The notes under the pieces were generated by a model. That model made no database searches. It saw nothing but the letters and a program-made list of their open reading frames with translations, and was not told the origin of the DNA. DNA of 64,000 nt from Pontiella desulfatans (lineage in GTDB: Bacteria > Verrucomicrobiota > Kiritimatiellia > Kiritimatiellales > Pontiellaceae). Numbering within the stretch: the stretch's first letter is position 1; each line of letters starts with the position of its first letter. Position numbers and translations under genes: made by a program. This document shows, piece by piece, positions 28,801 to 37,596 of this stretch. Location: assembly GCF_900890425.1 (NCBI RefSeq), contig NZ_CAAHFG010000001.1:1798001-1862000 (forward strand), written 5' to 3'.

Positions 28801-29932
28801 ACTGGCCGAATATTATCGTAGAGACCGACGCGAGGACTGGGCCGGAACCCTGATTTTTGGATTGGTGACCTGGTTCCGGAATCCATGGCTGGCCGATGAA
28901 ATTAAACCGTATCCCGTTGTGACGGACGGTTTACGACAGGCCATGTCTCCGGTGCTCGTCAGTGCGCGTTTAACCGGACGGAATGTCTTTGCCGGCGAAA
29001 CATTTTCCATTCCGGTTTCGATCATTAACGATGCTGAGAACGGACAGGCTGTCCCCGACGGAACGCTTATGTGGAGTTTTGTGGTCGACGGGAAAACGAT
29101 GGCCAAAGGAGCGGTTGCTACTTCTGAGGTGGCCTACTACACCAATAAACAGTTCGACCTGAAACTTACAGCACCTTCAAACATTCCCGGAGGACGTGCA
29201 GATGCGCAACTCCGTTTTGAACTTGTTGCAAATGGAAAAACAGTCAGCCGTAATCATTATGCAATGTGTATTGGCGAAAAGGGCTGGGCACTGGAACCTG
29301 CCAACTCATCCAAAGGAAAGATTTTGGTCTACCAGCCATCGGATGCTGCACGAAAACTTTTCCAGACCCTGGAAGTCAAGCCGGATGCGATATCGACGTT
29401 GAACGGGGTCAAACTCGAACGCGACGATTGTCTGCTGATGGTTGGAGCCCTCTCCGATTCGGAAGTGGAACATTTTAAATCTCTTTTGACGGCAGGAAAC
29501 GGACGTGTGGTATGGATGCATCCCAAGGCACAGGCAAAAGAACTGTTTCCAAAACACATTTCCAACTATCGGAAACAGGATGGAGAAGTGGTCACCATGC
29601 TGGTAGCGGAATCCCCGGTCTTCGACGGAATTCAGGTTGGTGATCTTGCCTGGATGGGTGGGCCGAATGTCGCGCGCGTTCCCGTCTCGTCATTCGGCGG
29701 CTATCATGTGGATTGGAAGAATCCCTCGTTGACGGTGCTTGCCGAAGAGATGCGGGCGCATGGCTATCTGCAAAACCCGAGCGATAAGCTGAAGTCGTGG
29801 GTCACTCCGCTGGTCCAAATTCGGTCGGATGGAACAGCTCCGGTGCTGCTGTCTGAAATGTCCGCGGAAGCTGCTCTGACAGATCCGATTGCACTGCGCC
29901 TCTGGGCGAATGTGTTGAAAGGAAATTTCTAA
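25820..29932 (+). CDS. Secreted GH2-family glycoside hydrolase with N-terminal accessory domains
   Basis: 1370 residues; signal peptide about 1-22. Residues 25-190 form a laminin-G/DUF1080-like beta-sandwich (YLNGMEKISVEDAKAPFKVGNVGIGG). Residues 210-350 form a malectin-like domain (INFQPGGLDAPAGWL, YLLTLHSGD). The GH2 core begins near 395: sugar-binding jelly roll (VSLDGDWLFLPDYE), Ig-like domain, then a TIM barrel with FYLNGKPYALRGANHCP, general acid/base candidate E834 in WTVNNEM, and nucleophile candidate E943 in YIGQEMSTG. Total length is above a typical GH2 because of the additions. Beta-galactosidase, beta-glucuronidase or related specificity cannot be told apart from sequence alone. 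Confidence 0.9.
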   Translation: MFRLNIFFVLGLSGAIACQVGAAPGLLDRSEMKQVGRGNVVWGNASVLVDDAYLVVSEDGLHNVEFSFEGRAPENAGADQVGIWATFRQFDRNHRYVIGLRGAPHSDLYLARYAPDGNDRMLALQPVETVAPGEWAHVKVVAKDAAIKIYLNGMEKISVEDAKAPFKVGNVGIGGGYHLAEYRNIQVHKTGKPGDSEKTEPAFARDAIKINFQPGGLDAPAGWLADSGKPYSKERSYGWVGSVGTRDRKKTGDAFKDTLATIAHDQTEATFKLDLEPGEYLLTLHSGDQHQSVVNVDCSAAIKPICEKTEPGTFVVSCSQIRVDADGLVLEFSRNADGAGTSLNWLVIEPKEQVPDSRWAKGAPVVVMSAEKAALRKQQRVAYRAVKVPAIGNGRSEVSLDGDWLFLPDYEFSNVESPQNNNADDSRWHVMPVPAMWSPYAAWLFGETFPDMPYDKGASDSYYEYRHARVDALTFDWKKTKSAWYRKHIELPEIPQGKCFELCFDAIAKVSHIYVNGTFVGKNLGMFGEIKLDITRHLKAGTNVIAVRVDQEREFDEAQDDDEVIGVAISVELTRKMLSALPYGMTRQDARGIWQPTKLVITDSVRLTDLFIKPQLDGAAVDITLENKGHISETIVPSLKVISESDGSMLVQLDGKPEEVKAGESKVVTLTFTGVHPRLWSPDNPSLYTFTAGLKSENGSADSMSVVSGFKTFETRCNRFYLNGKPYALRGANHCPNMLAPNDGRLADRFLEMMRENNLNATRFHGVPGTAAWMEAADRNGILISYEGTWPWLLHAKGPIPSQESIDIWQDEFARVIKKYRNHPSLMLWTVNNEMKFHIFHRHTPTEKRTAEQYEDVLTRWKHVSNAVKMIREIDPIHPIVADSCYARNYSWTLDQSPEELGIDDGDVDDIHEYINWYHQSFFHLLDKEDPVGLPTRPYIGQEMSTGYYNGDSGHPVRAYLFAHQTPQSWVGQYAYEHQDPSIFMTRHAMLTKELAEYYRRDRREDWAGTLIFGLVTWFRNPWLADEIKPYPVVTDGLRQAMSPVLVSARLTGRNVFAGETFSIPVSIINDAENGQAVPDGTLMWSFVVDGKTMAKGAVATSEVAYYTNKQFDLKLTAPSNIPGGRADAQLRFELVANGKTVSRNHYAMCIGEKGWALEPANSSKGKILVYQPSDAARKLFQTLEVKPDAISTLNGVKLERDDCLLMVGALSDSEVEHFKSLLTAGNGRVVWMHPKAQAKELFPKHISNYRKQDGEVVTMLVAESPVFDGIQVGDLAWMGGPNVARVPVSSFGGYHVDWKNPSLTVLAEEMRAHGYLQNPSDKLKSWVTPLVQIRSDGTAPVLLSEMSAEAALTDPIALRLWANVLKGNF

Positions 29933-30059
29933 CATGATTGATGTCAAAAAAACAGCCGTGAATGCGGCTCCATGCAACTCGCCCGTAAAGAGATAATTGG
30001 ATTAAAGGGTTATTCTTATCTGTGAAGCTAAGAGTGTACTCGAATACGAAGGTGGAATA

Positions 30060-33000
30060 ATGACTCGCATTAAAACCAGAATATGTTTCTTGATAGCGAT
30101 GTCATGGGTGCTGTCCGCAGCGACTTATGCCGGCATGGAGATCAGCGAGTTCATGGCGAAAAACGATTCTACATTTGCCAATGCTGCCGGCGAGTATTCG
30201 GACTGGGTCGAAATTCATAACGCTTCAGGCGAAGCGGTGGATCTGGCCGGGTGGTATCTGACCGATGATATTACCGACTTACGGAAATGGCAGTTTCCAA
30301 GCACTGGAAGCACGTCATCCCTTGCCGACGATGGATATCTCCTCATTTTTATGGATGATTCGGTCGATTCCATTATCGGCAATGAGCTGCATGCCGGCTT
30401 TAAGCTGGGGGCCGGTGGTGAATATCTGGCTTTAATCGAACCGGATGGAGAAACGGTTGCCTATCAGTATGCTCCGACCTATCCGGATCAAAGCGCGGAG
30501 ATTTCATATGGTATTGATTCGGGAACCGGAGAACATGCCTATTTTTCTGCGCCGACGCCCGGTTCAGCCAATGGCCAGGCCATTGCTGATGTGGTGCAGT
30601 TTTCTGTCGAGAGCCATGCCTTCACCGATCCGTTCAGTCTGATCCTTTCAGTAGCGTCTCCTTCAGCAGATATCCGATATACTGTCGATGGGTCGATCCC
30701 GACGTCATCTTCGCTCCTTTACAACACACCCCTGACCATTAATTCAACCACACAAGTGCGTGCCCGCACCTTCGAATCCGGACTGGAGGACGGGGCCGTG
30801 GTCTGCGAAACCTATTATCATTTAGACGCGAGTATCGCCGGATTCTCCTCCGACCTTCCGTTGGTGGTGATTGATAATTTTGGAGCGGGCGAGGTTCCGC
30901 ATCCGGACAGTCCAATCCGTCAACCGGCTCAGGTGCTGTTTTTTGAACCAAACGCGGGGACTACATCGTTAACCAACGCACCTTCCATTTCCACCAGAGC
31001 AGGCATTCGCCGGAGGGGCGAGTCCTCGTTGCGAAATACCGGCAGTAAGCCGAACCTTTCTCTTGAAACCTGGGGAACGGTCGATGAAGACAGCCGTTCG
31101 ATCAAACCGTTTGGTATGCCCTCGGAGTCTGATTGGATTCTTACCGCGCCCTGGACGATCGATAAGGCAATGATGCGCAACTCGTTTATTTATGAAGTGA
31201 GTAATGAAGCCGGGCGCTATGCAGTCCGTACTCGTTTTGTGGAAGTGTTCCTCAACTATGGCGGCGGAAGTATTGCCGAGTCAGACTACTATGGCGTCTA
31301 TGAGTTCATGGAAAAGATTAAGGTCGGTAAAGACCGGGTGGATATTGCGGAGTTGACAGATGCCGATAACGCTGAGCCGGAGGTCTCGGGGGGCTATATA
31401 TGGAAACGTGACAAGGCGGAAAGCATCGATGATCCCAATAATTTTGCTGCCGCCGGACAAAACCTTCCAACGACGGCTGGAGATCGGGTGCTGCAATATG
31501 TGTCGCCTTCAGGGTCGGAGCTGACCGCGGTTCAAAAAGACTGGTTCACAAACCATCTCAATACCGTGGATGCCGCTATTCCTGACGGGAATTATGGGGC
31601 ATTCATCGATGAGGCTTCGTTTGCGGATCACCATATTATTAACGTTTTTGCCAATAATGCGGATGGCCTTTCGGCCAGTACTTTCTACCACAAGGATCGC
31701 AACGGTCTGCTGAATATGGGGCCCATCTGGGATTTTGATCGATCGATGGGCTGTGATAATGATCTTCGGGCGAGTGATCCGGAGACCTGGAGTCTGGCCA
31801 GCGATGCGATGTATTTTTTCCATAGTGGTGGACCCTTGTGGTTTCGCGAATTCGCATTGAATGATCCCGACTTCTGGATGGTGTGGGTCGATCGATGGCA
31901 GCTTATGCGTGAAGGGCCGTTGAGCGAGGCTGCCATGACCGAACGGATCGAGCGTTACCGTTCCGAGCTTTCGAACGCCGCCGTACGGAACTACAACCGC
32001 TGGTCGGGCGTGTTGAATGCCACGAATTGGTCAGATAAGGTGGATGTCTTTAAAAATCATGTACTGACCCGCGGGCAGTGGATCGATGAACAGTTGGTTG
32101 ATCCTCCAGTACTGAGTCATGATGGCGGGTTGGTTCCGTCGGGTTTCCAACTCAATATTTCGGGGCTTGATGCAAACTATTTCACGTTGGACGGTTCTGA
32201 TCCGCGAGCTGCAGGGGGAAGTCCGTCGGGGACATTGTATGGTGCTCCGATCACCATTACCGAGAACTCGCTGGTGAAAGCACGTGCCTGGAACGGGCAG
32301 AATTTTGTCAATGCGCCCAGCACGTGGCCGTGGAGCGCGAAGCGCGAAGCAATATTTGTTGTGGATCCTGCGCCGTTAGCCATTACGGAAATTATGTATC
32401 ATCCACGACCTCCGCTGGGAACAGCGGAACTGGCTTTTACAGCATCGGATTTTGAATTTATTGAAATTCAGAATATCAGTGCATCGGCCTGCAGTCTGGT
32501 CGGGGTACGGTTGCTGGACGGTGTGGAATTTGACTTTACCTATGGAAACAATGTTGTTCTTGGGGCAGGAGCTTACGGTTTGGTCGTCCGAAACCTTGAA
32601 GCCTTCAAAGTACGCTATGCCAACTGGGCTAGTCTGAATATTCTGGGGGAGTATGAAGGGCGCTTAAGCGATAGCACGGAGGAGGTCGAACTGGGCTATG
32701 TTCCAACCAATATGGCCAGATTGGCGATCTTCGATTATGAAGACGATTGGTACCCCTGTACCGATGGCGAAGGCTTTTCGCTGGTGTTGAAGGATGCACA
32801 ATCCGCTCCCTCTTCATGGGACGCCAAAACGGCGTGGCGGCATTCCTCCGGTATTGACGGTTCTCCCGGCGAGGCTGATCCGGCAAGTGCCTATGTTCCC
32901 GGAACCGTCGTAATTAACGAGGTGTTATCGCATCAGGACGCCGATAATCCCGACGACTGGATCGAACTGCATAACACCACAGACGGCCCGATCAATATTG

Positions 33001-34919
33001 GTGGGTGGTTTCTGAGCGACAGTCGGGGGAATCTACAGAAATATGAAATACCTGCAGGTACGATAATTCCCGCCAACGGATATACGGTCTTTACGGAGTA
33101 TAGTCATTTTGGTTCGGCCTTCGCCCTGAGCGAGCACGGCGACTCGGTTTACTTATCCTCAGGCAGTGGCGGTTCCCTGAGCGAACCGGCCTATCGCGAG
33201 AACGTCAGTTTCGGCGGGCAGGAGCGCGACGTTACCTTTGGCCGCCACGTCCGGTCAGACGGTTCCGTCACTTTTCCGACACAAGCGATGCCCAGTATGG
33301 GTGCAACTAATTCCGCGCCAGCTGTCGGGCCGATTGGTATTGAAGAGATTATGTACCATCCGCCGGTGGGGGGGCATGAATATATCAAACTCCGGAATGC
33401 ATCCGGTTCAACGGTGAATTTATACGATACTGCCAATCCTTCCAATGTTTGGAAGGTCTCCGGCATCGACTTCAAATTCCCGATGGGGACTCAGCTTGAT
33501 GCTGGAGAATCATTACTGTTGGTGCGTGACACGATCACCCCCGAATCGTTCAGGCCGGCTTTCGGAGTTCCGGCATCGATTTCTATTTTGAACTATGATG
33601 GAAAATTGGAAAATGATGCGGATACGCTGGTCCTTAAAAAACCGGGCAAACCGGAAACGGGCACAGGCTATGTACCGTACATCGTTGTTGAAGAGGTGAA
33701 ATATAACGACAGTGCCCCCTGGCCGCTGGAGGCGGATGGAACCGGAAAATCACTGGGGCGCATTGATCTGTTGGCCTATGCAAACGACGTCGCCAACTGG
33801 CAGGCGGTGGGCGCAGGATATATCCCGAAGTTGTATTCAGTGTCCGTGCACGATGGAAGCGGCAGCGGCACGTACACGCCCGGTACGCTGGTACCGCTTG
33901 TTACATCGCCCCAGGGTCAGACCTTCATTCGCTGGATTGGAAATGTTTCAGGGGTGGCTGATGTGCTGAATCCTTCAACCTTCCTGACTGTGCCGGAGCA
34001 GGACATTACCATAACCGCGCTGTATTCATTCCCGGTAACTCTGATTCCGGCAGGAACCCTTTGGAAATACCACGACCAGGGGAAGGATCTGGGAACAGCG
34101 TGGCGGATGCCCGGCTATGATGATTCCTCATGGACGGCTGGTGCGGCCAAGCTTGGATACAACAATCCAGATACCGTCACCGTTGTCGATTTTGGCCCTG
34201 ATCAGGACAATAAATATCCAACGACCTATTTTCGAAAACAATTCCATGTGGACGATGTGTCAACTATCGGGAGTCTGACACTCGACGTGTTACGCGATGA
34301 TGGCGTGGTGGTCTATCTTAACGGTGCGGAAGTCGTGCGCGACAATATGCCGGCTGGAAATGTTGATTACCTCACCTATGCCATCACAACGATAGGAGGG
34401 GCAGCGGAAAGCACCTTTTATCCATTTGAAATATCTCCGGATGCATTGATCAGTGGTACGAATGTATTGGCGGTGGAACTCCATCAGAAGTCAGCCACCA
34501 GCTCCGACCTTTCATTGGACGTGCGCCTGGTTGCTGTGCAAATGATCGATCGATCGGTACAGGATGGCGATGCCGACGGCCTGTATGATGCCTGGGAAAC
34601 GAATTATTTCGGTTCCACAGAAAATGCTCTTCCCGCTGTCGATCCGGATGGGGACGGCTTTGTGAATTCCAATGAGTTTATTGCGGGCACATTGCCGGAA
34701 GATGCAGAATCCTATTTCCGAATTGATGGATTTGATGGGGCCGACCTTTCATGGTCGATGGTATCCGGCCGGATATATTCCGTCGACTGGACCGGGCATC
34801 TCGGCGAACCGTTTGTGCCGGTTGCCGATCGGTTGGAAGAGGGGCATTATTCCACCGCCCGCGACGATACCCATTCGGCGGGATACTATCGGATAAACGT
34901 CAGGATAAAACAGGATTAG
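30060..34919 (+). CDS. CotH kinase-like protein with lamin-tail and chitobiase-C domains
   Basis: 1619 residues; signal peptide about 1-22. A lamin-tail domain (ISEFMAKNDSTFANAAGEYSDWVEIHN, from residue 24) leads into a chitobiase C-terminal-type domain (IRYTVDGSIPTSSSLLYNTPL). The CotH kinase-like domain (about 310-650) includes RRRGESSLRNTGSKPNLS and WDFDRSMG (D558, D560 as likely metal ligands). Another chitobiase-type repeat and three further lamin-tail units follow (VINEVLSHQDADNPDDWIELHN is one). An InlB-like repeat (about 1258-1325), a beta-sandwich and an Asp-rich tail (DGDADGLYDAWETNYFG) close the protein. CotH domains can phosphorylate proteins; here the protein is secreted, and its target is unknown. 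It is first in a tight five-gene run. Confidence 0.87.
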   Translation: MTRIKTRICFLIAMSWVLSAATYAGMEISEFMAKNDSTFANAAGEYSDWVEIHNASGEAVDLAGWYLTDDITDLRKWQFPSTGSTSSLADDGYLLIFMDDSVDSIIGNELHAGFKLGAGGEYLALIEPDGETVAYQYAPTYPDQSAEISYGIDSGTGEHAYFSAPTPGSANGQAIADVVQFSVESHAFTDPFSLILSVASPSADIRYTVDGSIPTSSSLLYNTPLTINSTTQVRARTFESGLEDGAVVCETYYHLDASIAGFSSDLPLVVIDNFGAGEVPHPDSPIRQPAQVLFFEPNAGTTSLTNAPSISTRAGIRRRGESSLRNTGSKPNLSLETWGTVDEDSRSIKPFGMPSESDWILTAPWTIDKAMMRNSFIYEVSNEAGRYAVRTRFVEVFLNYGGGSIAESDYYGVYEFMEKIKVGKDRVDIAELTDADNAEPEVSGGYIWKRDKAESIDDPNNFAAAGQNLPTTAGDRVLQYVSPSGSELTAVQKDWFTNHLNTVDAAIPDGNYGAFIDEASFADHHIINVFANNADGLSASTFYHKDRNGLLNMGPIWDFDRSMGCDNDLRASDPETWSLASDAMYFFHSGGPLWFREFALNDPDFWMVWVDRWQLMREGPLSEAAMTERIERYRSELSNAAVRNYNRWSGVLNATNWSDKVDVFKNHVLTRGQWIDEQLVDPPVLSHDGGLVPSGFQLNISGLDANYFTLDGSDPRAAGGSPSGTLYGAPITITENSLVKARAWNGQNFVNAPSTWPWSAKREAIFVVDPAPLAITEIMYHPRPPLGTAELAFTASDFEFIEIQNISASACSLVGVRLLDGVEFDFTYGNNVVLGAGAYGLVVRNLEAFKVRYANWASLNILGEYEGRLSDSTEEVELGYVPTNMARLAIFDYEDDWYPCTDGEGFSLVLKDAQSAPSSWDAKTAWRHSSGIDGSPGEADPASAYVPGTVVINEVLSHQDADNPDDWIELHNTTDGPINIGGWFLSDSRGNLQKYEIPAGTIIPANGYTVFTEYSHFGSAFALSEHGDSVYLSSGSGGSLSEPAYRENVSFGGQERDVTFGRHVRSDGSVTFPTQAMPSMGATNSAPAVGPIGIEEIMYHPPVGGHEYIKLRNASGSTVNLYDTANPSNVWKVSGIDFKFPMGTQLDAGESLLLVRDTITPESFRPAFGVPASISILNYDGKLENDADTLVLKKPGKPETGTGYVPYIVVEEVKYNDSAPWPLEADGTGKSLGRIDLLAYANDVANWQAVGAGYIPKLYSVSVHDGSGSGTYTPGTLVPLVTSPQGQTFIRWIGNVSGVADVLNPSTFLTVPEQDITITALYSFPVTLIPAGTLWKYHDQGKDLGTAWRMPGYDDSSWTAGAAKLGYNNPDTVTVVDFGPDQDNKYPTTYFRKQFHVDDVSTIGSLTLDVLRDDGVVVYLNGAEVVRDNMPAGNVDYLTYAITTIGGAAESTFYPFEISPDALISGTNVLAVELHQKSATSSDLSLDVRLVAVQMIDRSVQDGDADGLYDAWETNYFGSTENALPAVDPDGDGFVNSNEFIAGTLPEDAESYFRIDGFDGADLSWSMVSGRIYSVDWTGHLGEPFVPVADRLEEGHYSTARDDTHSAGYYRINVRIKQD

Positions 34920-34924
34920 CGAGA

Positions 34925-37585
34925 ATGAACATGTTTGGTAGATTACTTATCTTATTCTCTTTGACTGCGGCAGCAGCTGGCGCAGATATGAAGTTCTTCG
35001 TAAACGATAATGGGTTGAAGGATGTTGCCGGCTTCGAAGCCCAGGCTGAGCTCTTAAGTGAATTGGGTTATGCCGGTATCTGCACGCGCCCTCATAACCG
35101 CACTCCTGAAATGCTAAAGGCGTTTGATGCGCATGGGCTGAACGTGCCGGCCACCTATGTTACCCTCAAGCCCTCGGACGCGGACGTTCCGGAACAGGTA
35201 CTCAAGCAGTTCCAGGCCTTAGAAGGACGGGATACCATCGTATGGCTTATGCTGCTCGAACCCAAAGCCTCCGATGAACAAGCCGTTTCGATTATCCGCA
35301 AGGTTTGTGATGCATCAGAAAAATATAAGCTGCCCGTTGTGCTGTACCCGCACGTCGGTTGCCGTACGAGCACCATTGAAGAGTGTGTGCGGTTGATCGA
35401 GTTGGCTGAACGTCCCGGCCTGGGGGTGAGCTTTAATCTCTGCCATTTTCTGCGCCAGCATGACAATTCAACCATTGAGGCTTCGATCCGCGAATTTGCC
35501 CCTTATATCAAATTGGTACAGATCAATGGCGCAGACGATGTGCCGAAGACCGAATCCAACTGGGACTATCTGATCAAACCTCTGGGTGAGGGATCGCTCG
35601 ATGTCGGTCGCGTTATCCGAACCTTGGAAGAGATCGGTTATAACGGATATGTGAATCTCCAGTGCTACCGGGTTAATCCGCCGGCAGCGGAGCACCTCAA
35701 AGCCTCTATGGAGGCCTGGAAGCAGTATAGGGGTAAATTATCGATTACATTGAAGGCCGGAATCGATTTGTGGAAGCAGGACCACGTTGAGTATGTGAAT
35801 GGTCAGGAATTGCGGGCAGTGGTCGAAGATAAGCATGCGCCGCTTTATCTATCGCTGGATGTAACCGATGTGAAGTTTACGGATGGGAGAGCTCCTTTGG
35901 TCGAATTCAGCTTTGACTATTTTGACGAAGGAGGGGAAGAGCTTACATTCGATATCGACAGTTCCGATCCGCTGCACGGTCCGCTGGAAGTTCCGGGGCA
36001 ATGGCGTGGGGCGGGCGGGGTTCAGTTTTTGGATTCCAAGACCTGGAAAACCAAAACGATTGTTGTTACGGATGCGCGGTTCAGCAACCGTCTAAACGGG
36101 GCGGACATTCGCTTCCGCATGGTGAAACAACCGGAACTGAGACTACGCAATATATCCTTGAAAAAACTCGATGCGCTGCCGGCTGATAGCGGGCCGCTAA
36201 AACAGGGTGAAGTGCCGAATATTCTGATGGTGGTGTTTGATGATCTGAATGATTATGTCGGCGCATTCGGAGATCCGAATGCCTTAACTCCGAATCTCGA
36301 TGTCTTTGCTGCCTCGGGAATGCGCTTTAACCGGGCCTATTGCCAGTATCCGGTTTGCGGGCCTTCCCGTGCGTCGTTTATGACCGGGCTTTATCCGGAG
36401 GCTTCCGGGGTGCTGGATAACAGCAAACATATTCGCTTTGAACAGCCCGATGCGGTCAACATGCTTGAATATTTTAAGGAAGCCGGTTACTGGACCGCCA
36501 GTGCGGGCAAGATCTTTCACAGCTTCCAGAATGTAGCTGAACGCGGTATTTCCACCTATGCATCGGACTGGTTTCAGAATGCAGAAGATCCCTGGAAGAA
36601 AAAACTGGAAAAGCAGTTCGTTGATGAAGTGGGACCGGTCAACGAACACCGCGAAGCCTACAACGTGTTCATGAACGAGCATTTTGTGAATCCGGAAAAA
36701 TACGTTCAGGCTATCGCTACAGATTTAAAAGATGAGGATCACAAGGATGGGCGGACGGCGACGCGAATTTCTTCATACCTCAAGGAGAAGCCCTTCGAAG
36801 GCCAACCGTTTTTCATAGCTTGCGGCATTGCCAAGCCGCACATTCCGTATTTTGCACCTTCAGCATATTTTGATCTGTATCCATTGGAAAATTTAATGTT
36901 TGAGGATGTTCCTTCCAATGACTGGAACGATAAGCCGGCGATCGCCGCCGACGCAAAATACAAAGGGTTCGGCGCTGAGTTCGGCAGGAATGATCGGGTT
37001 CTACGCGCAAAATGGCTTCAGGCCTATCTGGCCTGCGTGTCGTTTGCGGATTCGCAGTTCGGGCGGATTTTGCATGCGCTGGAAGAGAACGGGCATGCTG
37101 ATAATACCATTGTGATCGTATTCGGAGATCATGGGTACCACATCGGTGAACATTTTATGTATGGCAAGGTGACGCTCTTCGAAGAGAGTGCGCGCGTGCC
37201 GTTTGTGATGCGTGTCCCGGGGAAAAGCGATGCCGGAGTAACGACTGAAAGTTTTGCGGAACTGATCGATGTTTACCCCACGCTCACGGAGCTTTGCGGT
37301 CTTGAAACACCGGAGCAGGTGCAGGGAATCAGCCTGGTTCCAATCCTTGGAGATCCAGCTGCAGCAGTTCGCGATTCGGCCTACACAGTCGTTTCACGGC
37401 CGAGCATGCTGGGCCGGGCTATCCGTCATGAACAGTGGCGCTATGCCGAATGGGGCGGGGCGGATAAAGCCGAGCTGTATGATTTAGAGAAAGATCCGCG
37501 GGAGTACAACAACCTCGCGGCGAATCCGGAATATGCAGAAGTGGTTCAGCAGTTATCCGGAAAACTGAATGCACGGAAACCTTAA
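34925..37585 (+). CDS. Fusion: sugar-epimerase-type TIM barrel plus sulfatase
   Basis: 886 residues; start at 34925 gives a signal peptide (about 1-20) five bases after the previous stop. Residues 22-260 form a xylose-isomerase-like/AP-endonuclease-2-type TIM barrel (LLSELGYAGICTRP, VVLYPHVG, GVSFNLCHFL, IKLVQINGADD, PLGEGSLDVGRVI). Some usual metal ligands are changed, for example NLQC where a glutamate is expected. A beta-sandwich linker (about 270-415) follows. The iduronate-2-sulfatase-type domain begins near 427: ILMVVFDDLNDYVG, CGPSR with C478 as formylglycine precursor, and FGDHGYHIGEHFMYGK. The two activities in one exported chain suggest coupled desulfation and sugar handling. The spacing to neighbours indicates an operon. 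Confidence 0.9.
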   Translation: MNMFGRLLILFSLTAAAAGADMKFFVNDNGLKDVAGFEAQAELLSELGYAGICTRPHNRTPEMLKAFDAHGLNVPATYVTLKPSDADVPEQVLKQFQALEGRDTIVWLMLLEPKASDEQAVSIIRKVCDASEKYKLPVVLYPHVGCRTSTIEECVRLIELAERPGLGVSFNLCHFLRQHDNSTIEASIREFAPYIKLVQINGADDVPKTESNWDYLIKPLGEGSLDVGRVIRTLEEIGYNGYVNLQCYRVNPPAAEHLKASMEAWKQYRGKLSITLKAGIDLWKQDHVEYVNGQELRAVVEDKHAPLYLSLDVTDVKFTDGRAPLVEFSFDYFDEGGEELTFDIDSSDPLHGPLEVPGQWRGAGGVQFLDSKTWKTKTIVVTDARFSNRLNGADIRFRMVKQPELRLRNISLKKLDALPADSGPLKQGEVPNILMVVFDDLNDYVGAFGDPNALTPNLDVFAASGMRFNRAYCQYPVCGPSRASFMTGLYPEASGVLDNSKHIRFEQPDAVNMLEYFKEAGYWTASAGKIFHSFQNVAERGISTYASDWFQNAEDPWKKKLEKQFVDEVGPVNEHREAYNVFMNEHFVNPEKYVQAIATDLKDEDHKDGRTATRISSYLKEKPFEGQPFFIACGIAKPHIPYFAPSAYFDLYPLENLMFEDVPSNDWNDKPAIAADAKYKGFGAEFGRNDRVLRAKWLQAYLACVSFADSQFGRILHALEENGHADNTIVIVFGDHGYHIGEHFMYGKVTLFEESARVPFVMRVPGKSDAGVTTESFAELIDVYPTLTELCGLETPEQVQGISLVPILGDPAAAVRDSAYTVVSRPSMLGRAIRHEQWRYAEWGGADKAELYDLEKDPREYNNLAANPEYAEVVQQLSGKLNARKP

Positions 37586-37596
37586 TGGGAGAGCGA

